Source: Desulfolinea sp964487745
Lineage (GTDB): Bacteria > Chloroflexota > Anaerolineae > Anaerolineales > Villigracilaceae
Direction of reading: 5' to 3'
Assembly (NCBI GenBank): GCA_964487745.1
Contig: CAZASG010000011.1
Location: forward strand, 1 to 64,000
DNA length: 64,000 bases
A model generated the notes under the pieces. The model made no database searches. It was not told the origin of the DNA and worked only from the letters and a program-made list of their open reading frames with translations. Below, one piece after another: positions 25,365 to 33,990 of the stretch. A program made the translations under genes and the position numbers. Positions within the stretch are counted from its first letter, which is position 1, and each line of letters begins with the position of its first letter.

Positions 25365-25402
25365 ATCAAAAAGACCTGAGCATTTACTCAGGTCTTTTTG
25401 AT
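25365..25402 (-). terminator. rho-independent terminator of the lipoprotein gene at 25415-26677
   Basis: Sixteen-base perfect arms (ATCAAAAAGACCTGAG and its complement) flank a six-base loop, and the arm ends in a T-rich stretch on either strand. It sits 12 bases after the stop codon and isolates this gene from promoter P2. Confidence 0.88.
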
Positions 25403-25414
25403 GAAATTGCAATC

Positions 25415-26677
25415 TTATTTATCTTTGCAGGCATTTGCACGTGCATCCCAGGAACATGCAGAATTTGCTTCGCAGGTCCTCGTATCCGTAATTTGGGCAC
25501 AAGAGGATGTTGGGGGTGTTCCTTCTCCTGTAGATTCTGGTGGTGGGTCATGTTCCATCAAAGGATATAAGGAAGGATCAAAGATTGAGCCGGGTGGCTG
25601 TAGCTCTACTGCGCTCATATTAATCCAGCACTCCCTCTTATTTAGAAGTTTGAAGAACCCCCATGAAGCATCTTCGTTCAGTCCAAGCAGGGTGGCGGTT
25701 TCGCCCGCTGGCAGGAAACCAACTTCATTTCCATTGATCCATGGATTACTTCGGCAGTTGGCGTTTTGAATCCCCAGGAAATCTTCTTTAATTACATCAT
25801 TATTTACTTCGAGAAGATCGCAGTTTGTCCCTGGCAAACTAACAATAAAATCTTTCCACTCTGAATAAACAGTTCCCGACCAGCCCTGATAATATCCTTG
25901 GAGAGAACTTTCCATTCTCCACTTATAGGGCCTGCAATCGGTTAGATCTTCAGAAAGCGGGGCTGATATGTGTGTCGGCGAATTGAAGGGACCAAAATGA
26001 CCCTCTACGCCAGTTATATCGGAACGAGTCCAATGCACATAATATGCGCTGGGAATGCATGGGATATTTTCTTCAACCGTCCATTTAAATGTAGGATTCA
26101 GCGTATTGACCACAGCGCCATCTGTTGGTTCAAGCGGGATAGCTGTGGTTAATTCACCCTCTTCACATATAGGGCCTGCAACGAAATAGTAATAAGAAGA
26201 AATGGGCCCCTCAATAGAATTAGTTACTCCGGCTACAGCCCATCTATAGGTTACGCCGGCTTTTAATGGCGTTGTTACGGTCCATTTGAATGTGGGCGTA
26301 GAATATCCGCCGATCTCATCCAGGTAATCTGGTCCTGTAGACAAATAAAAATGCATTTGTTCTGGCGTACAACTGACAGCAGGGGAAGGTTTCGGGTTTG
26401 GATATGTTATAGCCAGGTAGTCATAATCAGCTACCAAGGTTGGTGTTGCACTATCCACAATCTGATAATTATCTGGGAACACGCCCCACGGCGCAGACAT
26501 TTCGTCTGCAGGGCAATTTACTTTTTGTAATGGCGGATTCTCTGACTCTTCAGAAGACCCATTTGGGGCTAATGGTGATACTGGTTCTTGTGGTCCCTCT
26601 GGGGTATCAGGTTTAGGCTTACAGCTAACTGAAATTAATAAAATACCTAATAAAACAATAAAGTATTTATACTTCAT
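25415..26677 (-). CDS. secreted lipoprotein with fibronectin-like and Cys-rich domains (copy 2)
   Basis: This 420-residue lipoprotein has its lipobox (SVSC) ending at residue 19. It parallels the protein at 20506-21690 throughout: TPTLVADYDYLAITYP, YRWAVAGVTNSIEGPISSYY, PLEPTDGAVVNTLNPTFKW, NANCRSNPWINGNEVGFLP, ECWINMSAVELQPPG and a tail CAQITDTRTCEANSACSW. The two copies differ mainly in the linker and in the second fibronectin-like domain. The role is unknown; the domains suggest surface attachment or ligand binding. It has its own promoter and terminator. Confidence 0.8.
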   Translation of the reverse strand: MKYKYFIVLLGILLISVSCKPKPDTPEGPQEPVSPLAPNGSSEESENPPLQKVNCPADEMSAPWGVFPDNYQIVDSATPTLVADYDYLAITYPNPKPSPAVSCTPEQMHFYLSTGPDYLDEIGGYSTPTFKWTVTTPLKAGVTYRWAVAGVTNSIEGPISSYYYFVAGPICEEGELTTAIPLEPTDGAVVNTLNPTFKWTVEENIPCIPSAYYVHWTRSDITGVEGHFGPFNSPTHISAPLSEDLTDCRPYKWRMESSLQGYYQGWSGTVYSEWKDFIVSLPGTNCDLLEVNNDVIKEDFLGIQNANCRSNPWINGNEVGFLPAGETATLLGLNEDASWGFFKLLNKRECWINMSAVELQPPGSIFDPSLYPLMEHDPPPESTGEGTPPTSSCAQITDTRTCEANSACSWDARANACKDK

Positions 26678-26709
26678 TTTCTCCTCCGTTCCTTTGGCGA
26701 CATAGGTTT

Positions 26710-26738
26710 ATCCTAGCATTTCCCTAAGACAATTACAA
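26710..26738 (-). promoter_or_regulatory. lipoprotein-cluster promoter P3, TTGTAA-N17-TAGGAT
   Basis: TTGTAA (26738-26733) and TAGGAT (26715-26710) are 17 bases apart. The start codon lies 32 bases beyond the -10. It differs from P1 and P2 by one base in the -10. Confidence 0.72.
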
Positions 26739-26760
26739 CAAACGAAGGTCATGCTTGAGA

Positions 26761-28491
26761 TTAATCGATAGAACAATTGACTTTGTAAATCCTTACCTTT
26801 CCCTGAGAAAAAACTTCTTGATATTGTGGGCTTATCTCCATATGTCCGGAAAGATCAAAGCTAAATGCTCTCCCGCCTGCATAAACATAAATGGGACTGA
26901 ACTGACAAACGTCTGCGATCACATCGGGAGCCAGCCAGCTTATATCAAAGGGACGTTTTTTCGTTTTATTCCCTGTGGATGCTTCGATCCAGATCCCCGC
27001 ATCTGTACCGAGGATATGGTCACTGACCCGCAACCCGGGGACGAAAAAGACCGCATCGCTCGTGACATTCAACTTGATCCAGTTAAAAGCAGCAACATCT
27101 CGGTCCCGAACATATTTGCAGCACGGATCAGGATAATACGAGAGTTGTGCTGCGTTAAAGGTCAGCAAAAAGGAGATGATAACCATTATTCCGTTTCGCA
27201 AAAACTTTTTATTTGCAAATGCCTTCCAAAACCCCGAAATCCCCAGTCCGCCTAAAATGGAGAGGGGAAGAAAGAGCGAGATCTGTACAAAGGTACGATC
27301 AAGCAGGGAGTGACTATAATTTTGCAGGAAAGCGGGCGTGGGTATTTTTGCAACTATTCCCATCCCGAGTAAAAAAATGAGTGCCGCTAATGCCAAAGAG
27401 GGGAAGCTTCGAAAAGCAAAGGGCAACAACAATAGAACCCCCAAAAGGATCATGAAATAAGCGTTGTAATAGCCCTGAAGGAAAGTTTCGAAATGCAGCC
27501 ATAGAGACAACAAGATACTACTTGTCAATAATAAGAGATTGATGATTTTATTATTGACCACCAAACGATCAGTAAATTGGCTAGCAAAGATATATGCAAA
27601 AATCGCCAGACTAATAGAGATCAGAAGACGTGTGTGCAAAAAAGTGACTCCGAAAACAAGCGTTATTCCAAGTAATAGAGATTTTTTATTGAGTTTATGA
27701 CTTGATAAAAGATATAAAACAGCTACCGGAGCCGCAAATACTGCTGTCCCTGCGAGCATGGGATATTTTCCCCAGTTGGCGGCAAAGGCTGGCATCTCCC
27801 AACCAAATCCTGCTAACAGAAATGCCATCCATGCGGAAGTTTTATCTTGAGCGATACTGCCGACTAATCCCAGAACAGAAAAGGGGATTATGGCAAGAAA
27901 TATCTGTCCCCATAGCGCCAATACTAAAGGAGAATCTGTATTTACTAAGGTAAAGAGCCACACTGACAGACTGTGAAAACCAAAATGATAATAATGCCCG
28001 AAAATTGAATAAAAGGATTTTGGGTCAGCATTTTGGGAAAGGAAATCCTGTACGATCTTGTAGTGCTCTACAGGATCGCTGTAGGGTGGCATAAGCAATT
28101 CTTTGATAAAAGCCAATCGGATGATAAGGATGATAAAAAATGTCGCAAAGTAGAGGGCATTTGAACGCCAATCCAGCCAGCCCTTTAGGTGGGTGATAAA
28201 GAGAATTGTTCCGAAACCAAAGATGAGCCAGCTTCCTGTTGGCAAAATGATCGGAAAAATTTGTGCAAGCAGAATAGTGGCAAAGGAAAGGAGAGATATG
28301 GCAATTATTCCCAAAGGTAAAGCTAAAGGAAAGAAGAGCCAGCTTTTGCTATCTTCCAAAGAAAATTTCACCACTATTAGTTCCCCAAACCCTAGAATCG
28401 GAATCAAGGCAAGTAGGATGTCCCCTCCATAATTTCCTGCTATGAAAATCCCATCCAGCACTATTTTCATTTTTGGATCCAATCTTGACAC
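26761..28491 (-). CDS. polytopic membrane protein, possible GT-C glycosyltransferase
   Basis: This protein of about 570 residues has roughly twelve or thirteen membrane helices and a soluble C-terminal domain of about 110 residues. The first long loop contains PPYSDPVEHYKIVQDF, an acidic motif placed as in GT-C lipid-linked sugar transferases, and a GHYYHFGFHSL segment follows. That would make it a membrane mannosyl- or glycosyltransferase acting outside the membrane, but the match is weak. The start is uncertain: GTG at 28491 or ATG at 28470, neither with a strong SD. Confidence 0.6.
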   Translation of the reverse strand: MSRLDPKMKIVLDGIFIAGNYGGDILLALIPILGFGELIVVKFSLEDSKSWLFFPLALPLGIIAISLLSFATILLAQIFPIILPTGSWLIFGFGTILFITHLKGWLDWRSNALYFATFFIILIIRLAFIKELLMPPYSDPVEHYKIVQDFLSQNADPKSFYSIFGHYYHFGFHSLSVWLFTLVNTDSPLVLALWGQIFLAIIPFSVLGLVGSIAQDKTSAWMAFLLAGFGWEMPAFAANWGKYPMLAGTAVFAAPVAVLYLLSSHKLNKKSLLLGITLVFGVTFLHTRLLISISLAIFAYIFASQFTDRLVVNNKIINLLLLTSSILLSLWLHFETFLQGYYNAYFMILLGVLLLLPFAFRSFPSLALAALIFLLGMGIVAKIPTPAFLQNYSHSLLDRTFVQISLFLPLSILGGLGISGFWKAFANKKFLRNGIMVIISFLLTFNAAQLSYYPDPCCKYVRDRDVAAFNWIKLNVTSDAVFFVPGLRVSDHILGTDAGIWIEASTGNKTKKRPFDISWLAPDVIADVCQFSPIYVYAGGRAFSFDLSGHMEISPQYQEVFSQGKVRIYKVNCSID

Positions 28492-28551
28492 ACTTTTGCG
28501 TATTCTAAACTAAGAATAGCAAATTCTATGTGCTTAGGGGAATTGCTTTTG

Positions 28552-28786
28552 TTATTGTCGATTGACCAACCAAACCCCCAAAAGGATCATTGCACCGCCA
28601 ATCAGCGAAACCCAAGTGATGCCGAGAAAGCTGAGCAGAGCGAAGTAACCCCATTCCGAAGCGCAGCCAAACGATGGTTATGGGGGAGACATCCTGCACT
28701 CCGATCTTAGTGGCGATAAAGGACGCGCCCTAAACCACAACGGCGAAAAGCACTTCAAGATAAGGGAGTATCTGTTTCTTTGGCAT
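28552..28786 (-). pseudogene. EamA/DMT-family transporter remnant (internal stop and deletion)
   Basis: From an ATG at 28786, with GAGGAG four bases upstream, the frame reads like an EamA N terminus (MPKKQILPYLEVLFAVVV). It then hits TAG at 28732-28730 where the family has Trp, and continues GASFIATKIGVQDVSP and TIVWLRFGMG. After that the frame changes and the sequence jumps to a typical EamA C terminus (FLGITWVSLIGGAMILLGV, ending at 28552). About 200 residues, most of both repeat halves, are missing. This is a decayed drug/metabolite exporter. It explains the gap between the membrane protein and the MBL-fold gene. Confidence 0.8.
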
Positions 28787-28867
28787 TTGGCTCCTCAAGT
28801 TTTAAAGTTGGAGAATTATACTCGCATCTGTAGCGCTTGCGGTTATAATATGAAGCGGAGGACCTAT

Positions 28868-29509
28868 ATGGAAATTACTTGGTATGGACATTCTTGTTTT
28901 CGATTAACAGAGCGCCGCCTGGCGACTGTAGTGACCGATCCCTTCGACCACGCGGTCGTGGGGTATCAAGACTTGAAATTGAAAGCCGATATTGTTAGCG
29001 TAAGCCACGAAGCGCCCGGACATAATTTTGTGAAAGCAGTGAAGGGGTATTCGCATTTACTGGATGGTCCCGGAGAATATGAGATCGGTGAAGTTTTTAT
29101 TACCGGCGTACGTACAAATGGGCGTAAAAAAGACGAAGATCAGTTGCGAAACACCTTGTATGTCTTTGATTACAATGGCATCACAGTTGCCCATCTTGGC
29201 GATTTGCGTGCTGTCCCGGCCCGCTCACAAGTGGATGCTTTGGGCACTGTCAATGTGGCCTTGGTTCCAGTTGGTGCAGGGGGCGGATTGACTGCTGCCA
29301 AAGCCGCAGAAGTGGTCAGCATTTTGGAGCCGAATATCGTTATCCCGATGCACTATGCAACGCCAGCGGCAAAGTTACCCCTTGAGCCATTAGAGAAATT
29401 CATCAAGGAAATGGGCTTGGGCACTGTGGAAGCTGAAGATTCGATCAAGGTTACAAAGGGAAGCTTGCCAGAAGAAGCGCGTGTTGTTGTGCTTAATTAC
29501 CAAAGCTAG
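28868..29509 (+). CDS. metallo-beta-lactamase-fold protein with altered metal motif
   Basis: This protein of about 213 residues matches the UPF0173-like MBL-fold family: ITWYGHSCFRL at the N terminus, SHEAPGHNF where the family normally has SHEHxDHNx, LLDGPGEYE, VAHLGDL and PMHYATP near the C terminus. In the key HxHxDH motif the second His and the Asp are replaced (HEAPGH), so normal two-metal hydrolysis is doubtful. The ATG at 28868 follows GGAGGACCTAT. It ends nine bases before the next small gene, with which it is probably co-transcribed. Confidence 0.8.
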   Translation: MEITWYGHSCFRLTERRLATVVTDPFDHAVVGYQDLKLKADIVSVSHEAPGHNFVKAVKGYSHLLDGPGEYEIGEVFITGVRTNGRKKDEDQLRNTLYVFDYNGITVAHLGDLRAVPARSQVDALGTVNVALVPVGAGGGLTAAKAAEVVSILEPNIVIPMHYATPAAKLPLEPLEKFIKEMGLGTVEAEDSIKVTKGSLPEEARVVVLNYQS

Positions 29510-29518
29510 GAGTTTCTC

Positions 29519-29821
29519 GTGCCGGTCAAAATTATCATGACATGGGATATCACTCAGGATAATGAACAGGAGTATTTCGAGTTCGTTATCAGCGAGTTTG
29601 TCCCTGGCGTACAGCGACTTGGCTTTCAGCCCCTTGATGCGTGGGCAACGCTCTATGGCGAATACCCTCAAATTCAGGTTGGGATGATCGCTTCGGATGC
29701 CGAAACAGCCCAGCGTATGTTGGATTCCCCCGAGTGGGAAACACTGCGTGAAAAACTCTTTGGTTATATCGAGAATTTTTCTTATAAGGTTATCCCTGCC
29801 CGTACGGGATTTCAGTTCTGA
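29519..29821 (+). CDS. conserved hypothetical small protein (dimeric alpha-beta type)
   Basis: This 100-residue protein starts with GTG; TAGGAG lies six bases upstream and overlaps the stop of the MBL-fold gene. The pattern of two strands, a helix, two strands and a helix (VKIIMTWDI, QEYFEFVISEFVPGVQRLG, QIQVGMIASDAETAQRML, WETLREKLFGYIENFSYKVI) resembles ferredoxin-like dimeric alpha-beta barrel proteins. I do not recognise a named family or a function. A terminator follows. Confidence 0.65.
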   Translation: MPVKIIMTWDITQDNEQEYFEFVISEFVPGVQRLGFQPLDAWATLYGEYPQIQVGMIASDAETAQRMLDSPEWETLREKLFGYIENFSYKVIPARTGFQF

Positions 29822-29840
29822 CGCCAAATAAATTACATAT

Positions 29841-29870
29841 GAAAGCCTCCCGCCAGGGAGGTTTTCTTTT
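29841..29870 (+). terminator. rho-independent terminator
   Basis: A CCTCCC-GCCA-GGGAGG stem, extended by A-T pairs, is followed by TTTTCTTTT. It ends the MBL-fold/hypothetical pair and precedes mutY. Confidence 0.88.
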
Positions 29871-29884
29871 ATCAACTGGATGAA

Positions 29885-30922
29885 ATGAGCGCATTCGCCC
29901 CTGAACTTTTGGCTTGGTACCGTCAAAATAAACGCGATCTGCCCTGGCGCGATCACCCCGACCCTTACGCCGTTTGGGTCTCTGAGATCATGCTCCAGCA
30001 AACGCGCGTAGACACAGTCATCCCTTACTTTGAGCGTTGGATGGCAAACTTCCCGACCGTTGAAGCCCTGGCTGCTGCCGATGAACAGCAGGTACTCAAT
30101 CTCTGGGAAGGGCTGGGCTACTACAGCCGTGCGCGTAATTTGCATCGTGTAGCAAAAAAACTAGTTGCAGAACACAATGCTCAACTCCCCAAAGACACAA
30201 AAAGCCTGATGCAACTTCCCGGCATCGGGCGTTATACCGCCGCTGCCATCTCCTCGATGGCATTCGGGCGTGACGCCGCCGCTTTGGATGGGAATATTCG
30301 CCGCGTTTATGCACGCATTTTTAATGTAGAAGAGGCATTAGGTTCAACGCAGGCAGAGAAGACCCTCTGGCAATTGGCGGAAGATTTTCTGCCCAAAGGG
30401 GAAGCGGGTGATTACAACCAGGCGCTCATGGATCTGGGCGCGACAATCTGTACCCCGCGCAATCCGCTTTGCGAAGAATGCCCGATCAAGCAACATTGCG
30501 AAGCCTGGCAATTGGATATTCAAGCCTTGCGCCCTGTGCCCAAAACGAAGAAGGCTGTGCCACACCACGTCCACGCGGCGGCGGTGATCGTTGAAGATGG
30601 ACGCGTTTTGCTTGCCCAGCGCCCAGTCGATGGCCTGTTGGGTGGAATGTGGGAATTCCCGAACGGGCGCGTTGGCGGCGATCCTGCTGAGGAGCTGGCA
30701 GGTGCTATAGATAAGGGATACAAACTCAATGTCCAAATATTGAGTCCGCTTGCCGAGGTGCGTCACGCGTATACCCATTTCAAGGTCACCGAATATGCTT
30801 TTCGGTGTAAATTCATCCGATCATCCCAAGAAGAAAATATGCGCTGGATTTCGATAAATGAATTGGAAAATTACCCGATGGGGAAGATCGACCGCCAAAT
30901 TGCGAGAAAATTGAAGGAGTAA
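29885..30922 (+). CDS. mutY: A/G-specific adenine glycosylase with C-terminal NUDIX domain
   Basis: This 345-residue repair enzyme removes adenine opposite 8-oxoguanine. EIMLQQTRVDTV carries the catalytic Glu. The helix-hairpin-helix is LMQLPGIGRYTAAAI near residues 107-121, and ALDGNIRRVY carries the catalytic Asp. The [4Fe-4S] loop has the exact C-x6-C-x2-C-x5-C spacing (CTPRNPLCEECPIKQHC). The C-terminal 120 residues form a MutT-like 8-oxoG-recognition domain (LAQRPVDGLLGGMWEFPNG). There is no strong SD. It ends three bases before the amidohydrolase start, so the two are co-transcribed. Confidence 0.96.
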   Translation: MSAFAPELLAWYRQNKRDLPWRDHPDPYAVWVSEIMLQQTRVDTVIPYFERWMANFPTVEALAAADEQQVLNLWEGLGYYSRARNLHRVAKKLVAEHNAQLPKDTKSLMQLPGIGRYTAAAISSMAFGRDAAALDGNIRRVYARIFNVEEALGSTQAEKTLWQLAEDFLPKGEAGDYNQALMDLGATICTPRNPLCEECPIKQHCEAWQLDIQALRPVPKTKKAVPHHVHAAAVIVEDGRVLLAQRPVDGLLGGMWEFPNGRVGGDPAEELAGAIDKGYKLNVQILSPLAEVRHAYTHFKVTEYAFRCKFIRSSQEENMRWISINELENYPMGKIDRQIARKLKE

Positions 30923-30925
30923 AAA

Positions 30926-32530
30926 ATGCCCAATTTGATCCTGTTTAACGGAAAGCTGCACACACAAGACGAGCGTTATCCTGACGCGAGCGCGATAGCC
31001 TTGCGTGGTGGGGAGATCTTAGCCCTTGGCGCGGATGATGAAATCTTGGCGCTGGCAAATGCTGAAGCAGAGAAGATTAACTTGCAGGGACGGCGCGTGC
31101 TGCCCGGCTTAACGGATGCGCATATCCATTTCTATGAATGGGCGCTGCTTTTGCGTGGGCTGACCCTCGAAGACGCGACGTCGTTGAACGAAGTGCAGGC
31201 GCGCGTGCGCGAGGCTGTGGCAGCCGCCAAGCCCAGCGAATGGATCATTGGGCAGGGCTGGAATCAGGATACTTGGGATGTGCCGAAAATGCCGGATAAA
31301 AGCGATTTGGACGAAATTGCCCCGGAAACCCCCGTTGTCTTGTGGCGCAAGGATTTGCACATGGCATGGGTCAATTCGCGCGCGTTGGCGTTGGCGGGCA
31401 TTGATGCCTCCACGCCTGACCCGGAGATGGGCATCATCGAGCGCGATGCGCAGGGCGAACCGAATGGACAGCTGAAGGAATTGGCGATTAACCTGGTGCG
31501 GGCTGCCATGCCGAGCGTGGAAGATGATGTTCTTGATGCCGCGATGCGAAAGACAATGCCTCGTCTTCATCAATTGGGCATCACGGGCGTGCATGATTTC
31601 CGCATTATGGGCGGCGAAGATGGTCCGCCTGCGCTGCGTTCCTGGCAGCGGCTGCGCACGGCGGATGAACTCAAGCTCCGCGCCTGGGTTTTGCTCCCTG
31701 GCGAATTGCTCGATCATGCCATCGCGCTTGGGTTGTATAGCGGCATGGGCGATGATTTTTTGCGCATTGGTGGCATTAAACTCTTTTCGGATGGAGCAAC
31801 AGGTCCGCGTACATCGTGGATGCTGGAGCCTTTTGAAGATGGTGGTGTCGGGATGCCGCTCACGCCGATGTCGAGCATAACAGATAAGATCGCCAAAGCG
31901 GAAGCGGCGGGCATTACCACCACCATCCACGCTATTGGTGACCGTGCTATTCGTGAATTGCTAGATGTCTATAGCGAAGTATTGGATGGGGATGTGGGTG
32001 CCGGGGTCTCACGTCCGCGGCATCGGATCGAGCATGTGCAGCATAGCCACCCCGATGACTTGGCGCGACTCACGCCTTTGGGCTTGGTCGCTTCGGTTCA
32101 ACCGCTGCACCTGACCGAAGATATGGATATGGTTGATGCGGCCCTGGGCGAACGTGGGCGCTGGACATATGCCTTCCGCGATCTACTGGATGCCGGAACA
32201 ACGCTTGCGCTGGGTTCCGATTGCCCGGTTGTTTCCCCGAATCCATATATAGGCATTCAAGCAGCCGTCACCCGTCAACGGGATGATGGCACACCCGCCG
32301 AAGGCTGGTATCCTGAACAGCGGATGACCGTCGCCGAAGCGATTTGGGGATATACAATGGGTGCAGCCCAAGCCATTGGGCAGGAGGGGCGTCAGGGGAG
32401 TTTATCGCCGGGCAAGCTGGCAGACCTGGTTGTGCTGGAGCAGGATATTTTTGAAGTCCCGCCGTTGGAGATTGGGAAGACGAAAGTACATATGACGATC
32501 TTCAATGGAGAGATTGTTTACAAAAGGTAG
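30926..32530 (+). CDS. amidohydrolase (amidohydrolase_3/YtcJ-like)
   Basis: This 534-residue metal-dependent hydrolase has a TIM-barrel core with DAHIHFYEWA near residue 66, HAIGDRAI near 332, RHRIEHVQHSHPDD near 362 and GSDCPVVSPNPYIG near 435, all typical of the YtcJ-like branch. Members hydrolyse N-formyl or N-acyl amides and related bonds, but the substrate here is unknown. It has no signal peptide and is cytoplasmic. An AAGGAG SD overlaps the end of mutY. A bidirectional terminator follows. Confidence 0.9.
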   Translation: MPNLILFNGKLHTQDERYPDASAIALRGGEILALGADDEILALANAEAEKINLQGRRVLPGLTDAHIHFYEWALLLRGLTLEDATSLNEVQARVREAVAAAKPSEWIIGQGWNQDTWDVPKMPDKSDLDEIAPETPVVLWRKDLHMAWVNSRALALAGIDASTPDPEMGIIERDAQGEPNGQLKELAINLVRAAMPSVEDDVLDAAMRKTMPRLHQLGITGVHDFRIMGGEDGPPALRSWQRLRTADELKLRAWVLLPGELLDHAIALGLYSGMGDDFLRIGGIKLFSDGATGPRTSWMLEPFEDGGVGMPLTPMSSITDKIAKAEAAGITTTIHAIGDRAIRELLDVYSEVLDGDVGAGVSRPRHRIEHVQHSHPDDLARLTPLGLVASVQPLHLTEDMDMVDAALGERGRWTYAFRDLLDAGTTLALGSDCPVVSPNPYIGIQAAVTRQRDDGTPAEGWYPEQRMTVAEAIWGYTMGAAQAIGQEGRQGSLSPGKLADLVVLEQDIFEVPPLEIGKTKVHMTIFNGEIVYKR

Positions 32531-32571
32531 CAAGTCTAAATTACGTGTGGGGCGGTCTTTCATCCTAAAAT

Positions 32572-32605
32572 AAAAAGAGCAGACTTTTTCAAGCCTGCTC
32601 TTTTT
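32572..32605. terminator. bidirectional terminator between convergent genes
   Basis: AAAAAGAGCAG and its complement CTGCTCTTTTT flank a 12-base loop, so T-runs occur on both strands. It serves the amidohydrolase (plus) and citrate synthase (minus). Confidence 0.88.
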
Positions 32606-32624
32606 CATTCACGTATTCTTTTTT

Positions 32625-33929
32625 TTATTCTTCTTTGGCAGCAATCTCTTCCAGCATGGCTGTGGTGAGAGATTTCGGTCGCTCAAGGGGCTGACCAAGT
32701 GCACGTGCCCATACATAATTGGCGGTGACGCCGAGCGCGCGCCCGACACCGAAGAGAACGGTATAGAAATCGAATTCGGTGATGCCAAAATGATATTGGA
32801 GCGAGCCACTGATTGCATCCACATTGGGCCATGGGTTCTTGGCCTTGCCCTGTTCCTGCAAGACTGCGGGAATCACTTCGTCCATGAGTTCGACGATCTG
32901 GAAGAGTTCAGCATCGGGCATATTCTTCTTTGCAAACTTGAATTGCTCCGTATAGCGGGGATCAGGCACACGCAAGACGGCGTGACCATAACCGGGGATA
33001 ACGCGTCCGCTGTTGAGGGTTTCCCAGGCATATTCGGCGATCTCTTCCTTGCTGGGAACGCCGTTGAATTTGCGCTGGATGCCCATCACGAAGGCAAGAC
33101 AGTTTTGGTTGGCAAGCCCATGCAGCGGACCTGCGAGACCATTCATGGCAGCAGAGAAAGCGTAGAAGATGTCGGAAAGTGTTGAGCCAACCAGGTGCAT
33201 GGTGTGTGCGCTGACATTGCCGGATTCATGATCGGCATGCAAGATGAAGTAGAGACGTGTCAAATCCGCATATTGGGGATCTTCAACTCCCATCATCTTG
33301 GCGAAGTTTGTGCCATAATCCAGATTAGGATCGTAGGTAGGTTCACCACGGTCACCGTATTTCAAACGGTAAATAAAGGCAGCGATCACGCCCAGTTTAC
33401 TGGTCAGATGCAGGGCATCGTCGAGGGCGGGCTCCCAGTAATCCATTTTGTTCATGCCTTCGGCGTAGCGTTTGGCGAACTCAGAATCGGTTTGCAGGGT
33501 CAGGATAGCTTGCGAGAACAGTGCCATGGGATGGGTGTCCTCGGGCATATCACGCAAAACTTTAAAGACGTGACGGGGAACATGGCTGCGAGTTGCCCAT
33601 GAGGCTTCTACTTCCAAAGCTTGTGCTTCAGTGGGCAGTTCGCCGGTCATGAGCAGATAGTAGAGACCGCCAACATAGGGGATTTCTGCACCTTCGGGTT
33701 TAGGTAGCTTTTCAACAACTTCTGGAAGTGTATAGCCACGATAACGAATACCTTCATTTGCGTCAACAAAAGAAATATCGGTAACCAGTGCCCTTACACC
33801 GCGCATACCGCCGTAAACCTGGCTAATGGTCACTTCGCCGGCGACTTTATTCCCGTGTTCTTTGAGCAGTTTCGTAACACGTTCGCGCCATTCGGGCAGT
33901 TGCCCTAGGATCTTTTCATACAAAATCAT
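32625..33929 (-). CDS. gltA: citrate synthase
   Basis: This 434-residue enzyme condenses acetyl-CoA with oxaloacetate in the TCA cycle. The active-site motifs are HADHESGNVSAHT near residue 232, GPLHGLANQNCLAF near 266 and GYGHAVLRVPDPRY near 316. A closely related 2-methylcitrate synthase cannot be fully excluded, but the malate dehydrogenase gene directly upstream favours citrate synthase. GGAG lies six bases before the ATG. A terminator lies between mdh and this gene, with only 60 bases of spacing, so it may be transcribed by read-through or from a promoter inside that space. Confidence 0.94.
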   Translation of the reverse strand: MILYEKILGQLPEWRERVTKLLKEHGNKVAGEVTISQVYGGMRGVRALVTDISFVDANEGIRYRGYTLPEVVEKLPKPEGAEIPYVGGLYYLLMTGELPTEAQALEVEASWATRSHVPRHVFKVLRDMPEDTHPMALFSQAILTLQTDSEFAKRYAEGMNKMDYWEPALDDALHLTSKLGVIAAFIYRLKYGDRGEPTYDPNLDYGTNFAKMMGVEDPQYADLTRLYFILHADHESGNVSAHTMHLVGSTLSDIFYAFSAAMNGLAGPLHGLANQNCLAFVMGIQRKFNGVPSKEEIAEYAWETLNSGRVIPGYGHAVLRVPDPRYTEQFKFAKKNMPDAELFQIVELMDEVIPAVLQEQGKAKNPWPNVDAISGSLQYHFGITEFDFYTVLFGVGRALGVTANYVWARALGQPLERPKSLTTAMLEEIAAKEE

Positions 33930-33951
33930 TAGACTCTCCTCTACAAATAAT

Positions 33952-33986
33952 AAAAAGCTGCACCCTTTGACGACATGCAGCTTTTT
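33952..33986 (-). terminator. terminator after mdh
   Basis: Eleven-base arms AAAAAGCTGCA and TGCAGCTTTTT with a 13-base loop lie four bases after the mdh stop codon and continue into ATTATTT on the minus strand. Confidence 0.82.
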
Positions 33987-33990
33987 GAAA

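Noticed and set aside
29390..30145. Open frame of 251 codons on the minus strand across the MBL-fold gene, the small gene and mutY
   Set aside because: It crosses three well supported genes and a terminator and has no motif.
31109..31930. Open frame of 273 codons opposite the amidohydrolase
   Set aside because: The composition is Arg/His-rich and no domain is seen; the amidohydrolase on the other strand is complete.
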